From the NCBI GenBank assembly GCA_023416515.1, contig JAEZHP010000043.1, positions 1 through 12,007 on the forward strand: a stretch of 12,007 nucleotides of DNA. Reading direction: 5' to 3'. A model generated the notes under the pieces. The model searched no databases and had not been told where the DNA came from. It saw only the letters and a program-made list of their open reading frames with translations. Positions 1 to 5,371 of this stretch are shown here, piece by piece (the first letter of the stretch is position 1; every line of letters begins with the position of its first letter). Origin of the DNA: Pseudomonadota bacterium (lineage in GTDB: Bacteria > Pseudomonadota > Alphaproteobacteria > Sphingomonadales > Sphingomonadaceae). A program made the position numbers and the translations under genes.

Positions 1-1662
1 AAACATGAAGAAGTCGGGGTTGCCCTCGGCGGCGGCATGGTCCAGAATGGCCGGCACAAAGGCTTCCCACAGTTCGTCGTTGGCATGCTTGACGGTATCC
101 ACGCGGAAGCCGTCCACGCCAAAGACGCTGATGATGTTCTTGTGGATGTCGATCATGCCCTGCACAACCACCGGATGCTCGGTAAACAGGTCATCCAGCC
201 CGACGAAGTCGCCGTACAGCGAGCTCTCACCCGCGAAGGTGCTGTCGCCGCGGTTGTGATAGTAGATCGGGTCGTTCAACCAGCCCGGGTTCTTGACGTT
301 GGCATCCGCCGGGTTCACCACCGGCGTGTAAGGGAAGCTGATGTCCGGGTCGAGCGCGGGGAAGTTGGCGGTTCCAGCATATTCGCGGTCGTCAAACACA
401 TCGCCGTTCGCGTCGCGGTAGGGATAGTCGGTCTTGTTGCGGTAGGTGAACTGGCCTTCCTCATACGAGATAATATCCGCGGTGTGGTTGAGGATAATAT
501 CGAAGAAGACCTTCATGCCCCGGGCATGCGCCGCGTCGATCAGGTCGATCATCTCCTGGTTGGTGCCAAAGTGCGGGTCGATCTGGGTGTAATCGGTCTG
601 CCAGTAGCCGTGGTAGCCCGCGGATGACCCTAGCACGGTGCCGTCGCCCTGCACCCAGCGGTTGGTAAACGGCGGGGTGATCCACAGGGCGCTGACGTTC
701 ATCGCTTCCAGATAATCAAGCTTCGCCATCAGGCCGGCCGCGTCACCGCCGTGGTAGTAGCCCTTGTCGGTAGGCAGGTAGCCGTGCACCAGCGGATCGC
801 CGCTGGCGCTGCCGCCCGTGTCGTTGGACGGGTCGCCGTTGGCAAAGCGGTCGGTCATGACGAAGTAGAAGACCTCATCGCCGGCTGCCGTGCGGACCGG
901 GTCGCGCACCTGGGCAGCATCCGCCGGGTCAATCTCACCGCCGCCTTGCGCGGTGATGGTCAGCACGTGCGAGACGCTGTCGTAGCTAAAGGTGACCGTT
1001 TGACCGCTGGCGACCGTGAAGGGGATATCGGGGCCGTTCTGCACGCCGCCCTGGCCGTAGTTCACGTCCCAGGTTTCGTTGAGCGCGACCTTGGCGAAAT
1101 AGTCGCCGGCGGGGATGCCGCCGGTGCTGAAGGCATAGGTTCCGTCGCCGTCAGGGTCTTGCAGCCATGTGCGCAGGCAGTCGGTGTTCCAATCGCCGGG
1201 GCAGCCGAGTTCGTCCTGGAAGCTGCCCGGCACGGTGGCGATCACCGAAGTCTGGCTGCTGGTGATCCAGTGGGTTTCGTGGTCGTAATAGAACTTCACC
1301 GCAGTATCAGCGGCGAGGTTGAGCGGGATATCCGCCCCGTTGCGCTGCGCATTCGCGCCGTAGTTTTCATCCCAACTGCCGTTGAGCGCGGCCTTGTAGA
1401 AGTAGTCACCGGCCGGCACGTTGAAGGTGCCCTGCCAGACGCCGTCAACGGCGTCAAAGGTCAGGCCGGTTCCGGCGCATTCCGGCTGCCAATCGCCCGG
1501 ACAGCCCAATTCGCTCTGCAAGCTGCCCACGACCACCACCTGGGTCGGGTCGGGCGTATCGGAGGCAAGTACAGTCGTGGGGCTGGCGAAGCCGACCAGC
1601 GAGCCGGCCAGAAGCGCAATTAGCCCAATCCAGGAAAATACACGGTGGAAGGTTCGATCCAT
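1..1662 (-). CDS. Secreted GH13 alpha-amylase/pullulanase-type enzyme with tandem X25 domains (C-terminus beyond window)
   Basis: Extracellular alpha-glucan hydrolase, complete at its N-terminus, with 554 codons visible and no stop. The start at 1662 has GGGAGAG upstream at good spacing. A signal peptide is visible: R3/R7, hydrophobic stretch about residues 9-26, cleavage probably after VLA (33). Two repeats of about 95-100 residues follow (about 41-135 and 139-240), each with a LGCPGDW motif and an AGDY(F)-K-ALN-W pattern. These are typical of X25 modules of bacterial pullulanases and amylopullulanases. The GH13 barrel starts near residue 264 (FYFVMTDRF, D271). Conserved region I is DIILNH (N392, H393) and region II is GFRVD, with nucleophile D522. 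The window ends at ...NPDFFMF, where family members continue with the GEV-type acid/base region, so the gene is cut by the window edge rather than broken. Alpha-amylase versus amylopullulanase versus cyclomaltodextrinase-like specificity cannot be decided without the rest. Confidence 0.93.
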   Translation of the reverse strand, partial: MDRTFHRVFSWIGLIALLAGSLVGFASPTTVLASDTPDPTQVVVVGSLQSELGCPGDWQPECAGTGLTFDAVDGVWQGTFNVPAGDYFYKAALNGSWDENYGANAQRNGADIPLNLAADTAVKFYYDHETHWITSSQTSVIATVPGSFQDELGCPGDWNTDCLRTWLQDPDGDGTYAFSTGGIPAGDYFAKVALNETWDVNYGQGGVQNGPDIPFTVASGQTVTFSYDSVSHVLTITAQGGGEIDPADAAQVRDPVRTAAGDEVFYFVMTDRFANGDPSNDTGGSASGDPLVHGYLPTDKGYYHGGDAAGLMAKLDYLEAMNVSALWITPPFTNRWVQGDGTVLGSSAGYHGYWQTDYTQIDPHFGTNQEMIDLIDAAHARGMKVFFDIILNHTADIISYEEGQFTYRNKTDYPYRDANGDVFDDREYAGTANFPALDPDISFPYTPVVNPADANVKNPGWLNDPIYYHNRGDSTFAGESSLYGDFVGLDDLFTEHPVVVQGMIDIHKNIISVFGVDGFRVDTVKHANDELWEAFVPAILDHAAAEGNPDFFMF

Positions 1663-1843
1663 GGTTTCTCTCCCATTATCCCAAGAATCTAAATGCGGTT
1701 TTTTGCAAATGTTTCCGGCCAGCCGCGCGCCGGGTGGCGAAAACGCCGCCAGAGCGCGGTTGGTCGACCTGCTGCGTGCATGCCTGTAAGGTGTGATATT
1801 TTATTGAAAACCGGTAAATAGACAGTCTCATCCCCCTGCAAAC

Positions 1844-1864
1844 TGTTTGGCGCGAATCCAAACA
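1844..1864. promoter_or_regulatory. Inverted repeat in amylase leader, possible operator
   Basis: TGTTTGG and CCAAACA form 7-bp arms around a 7-nt spacer (cgcgaat). An overlapping 11-nt palindrome, CAAACTGTTTG, lies at 1839-1849. The site sits about 10-30 nt downstream of the expected transcription start of the amylase promoter. That position suits a repressor such as a LacI-type maltose regulator. No such regulator is in the window, so this is only a candidate. Confidence 0.3.
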
Positions 1865-1879
1865 TACCGGGATAGAGAA

Positions 1880-1909
1880 AATATAGCACAGGTTGATTAT
1901 CAAAGTCAA
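1880..1909 (-). promoter_or_regulatory. Probable sigma70-type promoter of the amylase gene
   Basis: Read on the minus strand, TTGACT (1909-1904) and TATATT (1885-1880) are separated by 18 nt, with 5/6 matches to each consensus hexamer. This would give a leader of about 210 nt before the ATG at 1662. There is no experimental support, and AT-rich intergenic DNA produces chance matches. Confidence 0.5.
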
Positions 1910-1941
1910 CAATAGACAAAAAGAAAACGCAACCGCGCAGA

Positions 1942-1973
1942 AGATGCAACCGCAAAGGCGCAAAGGCGCGAAG
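1942..1973. repeat. Intergenic GCAAAGGCG-type repeat, copy 1 (no hairpin module)
   Basis: The segment begins AGATGCAAC and then carries CGCAAAGG twice in tandem before CGCGAAG. The 16-mer GCGCAAAGGCGCGAAG (1958-1973) recurs exactly at 11781-11796, and AGATGCAAC recurs at 11746-11754. It belongs to the same family as the copies at 2003 and 11746. It is non-coding, and its function is unknown. Confidence 0.75.
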
Positions 1974-2002
1974 TTAAGAGAAGAAATTTATATTAAAGTG
2001 AT

Positions 2003-2038
2003 AACCGCAAAGGCGGCACAGGAAGTGCCTGCGCTAAG
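2003..2038. repeat. Intergenic repeat, copy 2, with GGCAC/GTGCC hairpin module
   Basis: Positions 2007-2029 are identical over 23 nt to 11756-11778. Inside lies a perfect small hairpin, GGCAC-AGGAA-GTGCC (2015-2029). The flanks AACCGCAAAGGCG and TGCGC match the other family members. It lies 36 nt from copy 1 in the same orientation. Confidence 0.8.
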
Positions 2039-2136
2039 AAACGCAATGGGAAAAAATGATATTAAACAATAGCCAAAACCAATCCTATCTTACATTCCAT
2101 TTCCGACATATTAATTTGAGCCTGTAGAAGCATCGG

Positions 2137-2400
2137 TTACTCATCAAAATTGCTCTCGACCAGGCTGGTCAAAGCATGCAACGCGACCTGCTCATCACTA
2201 CCATTCGCCGATATGGTGATTGTTGCATCTTTTGTAACTCCCAAGCTAAGTAATGCTAATAGGCTCTTGGCATTAACGGTTTCCCCCCCGTAAGATACAG
2301 TGATTTGGGATTGGTGTTTCTGTGCAACTCGCACGAACAATGTAGCTGGGCGAGCATGAAGGCCAACCTGATTTCGAACGGTAATTTGGGTGGATTCCAT
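2137..2400 (-). CDS. ptsH: PTS phosphocarrier protein HPr
   Basis: Small cytoplasmic phosphocarrier (87 aa, usual family length) that passes phosphate from PEP/Enzyme I to EIIA. The active-site motif GLHARPA puts the phosphorylated histidine exactly at H15. NAKSLLALLSLG places a serine at position 46, the site used by HPr kinase in Gram-positive-type regulation. An upstream in-frame start at 2442 exists. However, the ATG at 2400 is preceded by GGAGAG at good spacing and gives the canonical N-terminus (MESTQITVRN), so I chose it. It is the last gene of the PTS operon, 160 nt after gntR. No Enzyme I or HPr kinase gene is in the window, so those must act from elsewhere. A specialised HPr-like duplicate cannot be excluded, but the residues are fully canonical. 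Confidence 0.95.
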   Translation of the reverse strand: MESTQITVRNQVGLHARPATLFVRVAQKHQSQITVSYGGETVNAKSLLALLSLGVTKDATITISANGSDEQVALHALTSLVESNFDE

Positions 2401-2473
2401 TTCTACTCTCCAGAGGAATATGTTTATCGTTATTTTGCCCAATTTTCGAATATTGTTTTATGCAGGTTGATCA

Positions 2474-2498
2474 TAGAAGGCATAAAATTAACCTTCTA
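2474..2498. promoter_or_regulatory. Inverted repeat in the gntR-ptsH gap
   Basis: TAGAAGG (2474-2480) and CCTTCTA (2492-2498) form 7-bp arms around an 11-nt AT-rich spacer. It lies in the otherwise empty gap between gntR and ptsH. There is no T-run after it on the minus strand, so it is not a standard terminator. It could be an operator or a weak mRNA hairpin that sets ptsH expression apart from the genes before it. Confidence 0.3.
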
Positions 2499-2560
2499 AG
2501 CACGCAGATCAAAAACGCATAACGAAATATTCGGATGGTTGGGTTAACCGGAATAACGAA

Positions 2561-3322
2561 TTAATGCTTCACGAAATACCTGTACTCACTACCTACGTAA
2601 TAGCAAATGTTATGTTCCGCAAAAAGCCTATCGGTGCTGTGGCTGATTTTGACACTTTTTAGTACAGGATCCGAGGTGGATATTCGGAGCTTTTCAGCAA
2701 CTTCCGGCGGCGGCAACATAGCTTCAAAATACTCTTTGGCAGAGGTGAAGAAGATGCCAAAAGTTTCCAGATATTTGTAAAACGACGTGTAATAGTCTTC
2801 CGGCGACGTAGAAAAATTATGCGTGAACGGGAAGGTATTTATTGAATAGCCAACGATTACTCCACCTTCAATCGCTCGAACACGTTTCAACTGGATTATC
2901 TTATACCCCAGCGGTATATTAAGAATCCGAGCCATAACATTGTCGGCTTGGGTTTCATTAAGTTCTACCTCGATCGTAATAGCCTTTTTTCCTTGTTCCT
3001 GCATTTCATTTGTAAAGCTTTTCAGACGAGGCTTTTCTGTCTGGTTTTCTTGCCAGTCAGTGACAAAAGTCCCTTTGCCGCTTTGCCTCACCAAATAACC
3101 CGCATTCTCCAACTCGTTAATCGCTTTACGAATTGTTATGCGGCTGACTTGATATGTTTTGCATAGTTCTTCCTCAATCGGAATTTGATCACCCTGTTTC
3201 CAATGACCAAAGAGGATTTTGTACCTTAGATCTTCCTCAACCTCACGGTACTTCGGTAAAGATTTTCTCGTGTTTTGGGTCTGCATAGTGATCCGATTAA
3301 CGAACTCCATGTGGATTTCCAT
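2561..3322 (-). CDS. GntR/HutC-family transcriptional regulator with UTRA domain (MngR-like)
   Basis: Predicted sugar-phosphate-responsive DNA-binding repressor. The N-terminal winged helix-turn-helix (about residues 22-90) has the GntR signature: EEELCKTYQVSRITIRKAIN, then GYLVRQSGKGTFV. From about residue 100 the protein reads as a UTRA ligand-binding domain, with LKSFTNEMQEQGKKA and later LKRVRA and VGYSINTFPF. About 253 aa is normal for this class (E. coli MngR is about 240). The ATG at 3322 overlaps the EIIA stop as TGATG, implying translational coupling. An adjacent TTG (3325) and ATGs at 3310 and 3286 are alternatives that leave the DNA-binding domain intact; no start has a strong ribosome site. 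Being inside the PTS operon, it probably autoregulates, with the palindrome at 9876-9899 as candidate target. The effector is inferred to be a phosphorylated mannoside or mannose-6-phosphate, by analogy only. Confidence 0.93.
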   Translation of the reverse strand: MEIHMEFVNRITMQTQNTRKSLPKYREVEEDLRYKILFGHWKQGDQIPIEEELCKTYQVSRITIRKAINELENAGYLVRQSGKGTFVTDWQENQTEKPRLKSFTNEMQEQGKKAITIEVELNETQADNVMARILNIPLGYKIIQLKRVRAIEGGVIVGYSINTFPFTHNFSTSPEDYYTSFYKYLETFGIFFTSAKEYFEAMLPPPEVAEKLRISTSDPVLKSVKISHSTDRLFAEHNICYYVGSEYRYFVKH

Positions 3323-3759
3323 CAACCCAACAGACTGTCCAGAATTTGTTGTTTTGAATTGGATTCTATAATTATCTTCTTAATTTCTTCATCAAGCAAT
3401 TTTTTGGCTACGGTGGATAGGATTTTAAGATGCAGATTGTCCACGTTGTCTTCAGGAACAGCAATTCCAAAAATGAACCGAGCTTCTTCCTCGTCATTCC
3501 ATCGAACTGGCGAAGCCAAGCGCAAGTAAACCAGTGAAGATTTAGAAACACCCGCAGATCGAGCATGTGGAATTGCGATCAGGTCTCCAATACCAGTTGG
3601 CACCATTTCTTCACGTTCATATACATCCCTGATATAGATTTCTCTATCCACCAGCCTGGAGTTGACTCCGAGCAGGTTCGCAATCTCATCAATTACCGCT
3701 GACTTATCAGCCAGGTTCACATCAAGAGCAATTAAAGAGTCTATGATGATGTCATTCAT
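3322..3759 (-). CDS. PTS fructose/mannitol-type EIIA component
   Basis: Cytoplasmic phosphotransfer subunit (145 aa) that accepts phosphate from HPr and passes it to EIIB. The sequence fits the PTS_EIIA_2 domain. The hallmark motif GIGDLIAIPHARS places the phosphorylated histidine at H65, and the start TGIGD matches the usual TGIGxGIAIPHA pattern with L in place of one glycine. AGGA sits about 6 nt before the ATG at 3759. It is a free-standing A domain, whereas E. coli MngA fuses A, B and C in one chain. It follows EIIC by 109 nt, with a strong hairpin in that gap, and overlaps gntR downstream. Confidence 0.93.
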   Translation of the reverse strand: MNDIIIDSLIALDVNLADKSAVIDEIANLLGVNSRLVDREIYIRDVYEREEMVPTGIGDLIAIPHARSAGVSKSSLVYLRLASPVRWNDEEEARFIFGIAVPEDNVDNLHLKILSTVAKKLLDEEIKKIIIESNSKQQILDSLLG

Positions 3760-3800
3760 TGTTATCCTAATTCTATCCTATATGCGATGCCAATCAAACT

Positions 3801-3839
3801 CCTGGCTGGCTGGCATAGTTGGATAGCCAGCCAGCCAGG
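3801..3839 (-). repeat. Perfect 14-bp intercistronic hairpin between EIIC and EIIA
   Basis: CCTGGCTGGCTGGC (3801-3814) and GCCAGCCAGCCAGG (3826-3839) pair perfectly around an 11-nt loop. Each arm is itself a CTGG tandem repeat. In the minus-strand transcript it lies 29 nt after the EIIC stop and 41 nt before the EIIA start. The bases that follow (AGTTTGATTGG) lack a T-run, so it is not a standard intrinsic terminator. An mRNA-stability or processing hairpin protecting the upstream EIIB-EIIC message is the likely role. Confidence 0.8.
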
Positions 3840-3868
3840 CGCATTAGTGGTTCTAAACCCAGGTACGA

Positions 3869-4954
3869 TTAAACATTTGCCACGGTTTTCATTTCAACAA
3901 TGTCCTCTTCATCGTCCGTTGGCTCAACATAGGGCTTGAGCAAGAAGCCCATCATGAATGTTGATACCAAGGTGCCAATAAGTCCAAACAGGAGGTAGAG
4001 AGGAATATTGTTGACCAGTGGAATGGTGAAAATGCCGCCGATCGGGGCAGTGAGGGTGATGCCAGCCAAACCTGCCAGGCCACCTGCGACTGCAGAACCG
4101 ACTACGATCGAAGGCCACACCTGTTTCGGACGAGCAATCACGAATGGAATGGCGCCCTCAGCGATGAAACTCAAGCCCATTACCGCTGCAGCCTTGCCGG
4201 CATCCTTTAATTCCTGGGAGAATTTTTTCGGGAACAGGAATGTCGCCAATGCACAGCTTGAACTGATGGTAAAGCCCGCTGCGCCAATCATTCCCATCGC
4301 CGGAGAAGCAAGTGTTGACCCATCTGGAGCGGTCAGCGTCGCTACGCAGAATAGGTAAGCTGCCTTGTTGACAGGCCCTCCCATATCAAACGCAGCCATA
4401 GCACCGACGACTAACCCCAGGACAACGGCACTACCAGTACCGAGATTCTGCAGGAAGTTGGTCATGGCAATGTTAACAGGCGTCACAAACGCATTGACGA
4501 CAATCATAACCAATGCGGCCAGCACTGTGCCAACGACCGGATAGATTATGAGCGTCCTGGCGCCTTCAAAAGAGCGGGGCAGACCCTTCGTCAGGTTTCT
4601 CAATGCCAGAATGATATAGCCGGCTAAGAAACCCCCGGCAATGGTTCCGATGAATCCGGAACCACTCTCTCTGGATAGCAGTCCGACCACCACACCGGCC
4701 AAGAGTCCCGGACGGTCCGCAATGGAGAAGGCAATATAACCACCCAAAATGGGCAGCATCATACTCATTGCCAGGCCCCCAACATTCAGCAACCATGCAG
4801 AGACAGGATTGGTTGAACCAAATGTAGGCGCATTAGCGTTTCCAGCATCAAACAAGAAAGCGAAGGATATCAGCATCCCGCCTGCCACAATGAACGGAAT
4901 GAAGTGAGAGACACCAGACATCACATGACGGTATACAGCATTCGACCTGTTCAT
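3869..4954 (-). CDS. PTS fructose-family EIIC permease
   Basis: Integral membrane permease subunit (361 aa) that binds and translocates the sugar during phosphorylation. The opening, HVMSGVSHFIPFIVAGGM, is typical of fructose-family EIIC. Multiple hydrophobic segments are evident (roughly 13-36, 51-78, 84-118, 133-161, 172-190 and several more). The family motifs DMGGPVNKAAY (190-200) and AEGAIPF (265-271) are intact. The charged C-terminal tail (PTDDEEDIVEMK) is cytoplasmic-like. GGAG lies at good spacing before the ATG at 4954. It follows EIIB by 92 nt. Fructose-family EIIC proteins carry fructose, mannose or 2-O-mannosylglycerate; the specificity here is inferred from the GH38 and PMI neighbours, not from the EIIC sequence. 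Confidence 0.94.
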   Translation of the reverse strand: MNRSNAVYRHVMSGVSHFIPFIVAGGMLISFAFLFDAGNANAPTFGSTNPVSAWLLNVGGLAMSMMLPILGGYIAFSIADRPGLLAGVVVGLLSRESGSGFIGTIAGGFLAGYIILALRNLTKGLPRSFEGARTLIIYPVVGTVLAALVMIVVNAFVTPVNIAMTNFLQNLGTGSAVVLGLVVGAMAAFDMGGPVNKAAYLFCVATLTAPDGSTLASPAMGMIGAAGFTISSSCALATFLFPKKFSQELKDAGKAAAVMGLSFIAEGAIPFVIARPKQVWPSIVVGSAVAGGLAGLAGITLTAPIGGIFTIPLVNNIPLYLLFGLIGTLVSTFMMGFLLKPYVEPTDDEEDIVEMKTVANV

Positions 4955-5046
4955 CTACTACTCCTTTAGAGTTATGACCGGAATGGAAAACGAAAACTAT
5001 ACAACAGTTGCCGGGCAATACTTATCGTTCAATCGATCTCGTCCTC

Positions 5047-5370
5047 CTATGGGTTATAGATATCCGCTTTGCCTTCTACGATCATTTGGATCACCTTGGC
5101 ACCGCGATGGATAGCGTCAGCAGAGGACACGAACAGTACAGGCTTTCCACGAAAGCGTTCCAATTCAACTCTCATGTCTGCAGCAACAATGACCGCCTCA
5201 GCTTCTTGAATGTCCTTCCGGGTAAGCCGGTTCTCAGTACCTCCGGCTCCATTGGTCTCTATCTTGACCTCATAACCATTCTTTTTGCCATACTTGATCA
5301 GAGTTTCAGCGGCAATATAAGTGTGGGCAATCCCGGCAGGGCAGGCAGCAACGCCTACAAGTTTCTTCAT
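5047..5370 (-). CDS. PTS fructose-type EIIB component
   Basis: Cytoplasmic phosphotransfer subunit (107 aa) that takes phosphate from EIIA onto a cysteine and gives it to the sugar bound by EIIC. The N-terminus MKKLVGVAACPAGIAHTYIA is diagnostic, with phosphorylated Cys10 in ACPAGIAHT. A later AxxIVAADMRVE-type segment and RFxGKP also fit the fructose EIIB family. A longer frame begins at 5400, but the ATG at 5370 has AAGGAG about 7 nt upstream and gives the canonical start. It begins 1 nt after the GH38 stop (TGA-G-ATG), indicating translational coupling between hydrolase and permease. Confidence 0.94.
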   Translation of the reverse strand: MKKLVGVAACPAGIAHTYIAAETLIKYGKKNGYEVKIETNGAGGTENRLTRKDIQEAEAVIVAADMRVELERFRGKPVLFVSSADAIHRGAKVIQMIVEGKADIYNP

Positions 5371-5371
5371 C

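Larger units (their letters stand above)
1663..2136. other. Intergenic region between amylase gene and ptsH
   Basis: No convincing gene lies in these 474 bases. Short open frames on the minus strand (around 1676-1963) have no recognisable protein character and cover the amylase leader. The region holds the probable amylase promoter, a roughly 200-nt leader with an inverted repeat, and two copies of an intergenic repeat (entries below). I see no clear Rho-independent terminator for the upstream ptsH operon here; the T-rich stretch near 2050-2056 (minus strand) is not preceded by a good stem. Confidence 0.6.

Noticed and set aside
37..1623. Long plus-strand open frames opposite the amylase gene (37-627, 751-1623)
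   Set aside because: They are antisense to a GH13 gene with intact signal peptide and catalytic motifs. Their valine/arginine-rich translations are typical shadows of GC-rich coding DNA.
1676..1963. Minus-strand frames of 88-95 codons upstream of the amylase
   Set aside because: They cover the promoter, leader and repeat and show no protein family features.
1942..2038. CRISPR array
   Set aside because: The repeated units are short, imperfect and irregularly spaced, there are no uniform spacers, and no cas genes are present.
2403..2442. Upstream start at 2442 for ptsH
   Set aside because: It would add 14 non-canonical residues. The ATG at 2400 has its own GGAGAG site and restores the standard HPr start with His at position 15.
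2447..2533. CGAATATT (2447-2454) and AATATTCG (2526-2533) as a long-range inverted repeat
   Set aside because: Eight AT-rich bases separated by about 70 nt are likely chance.
3801..3839. Intrinsic terminator between EIIC and EIIA
   Set aside because: The stem is strong, but neither strand has a T-run after it, and the downstream genes belong to the same pathway.
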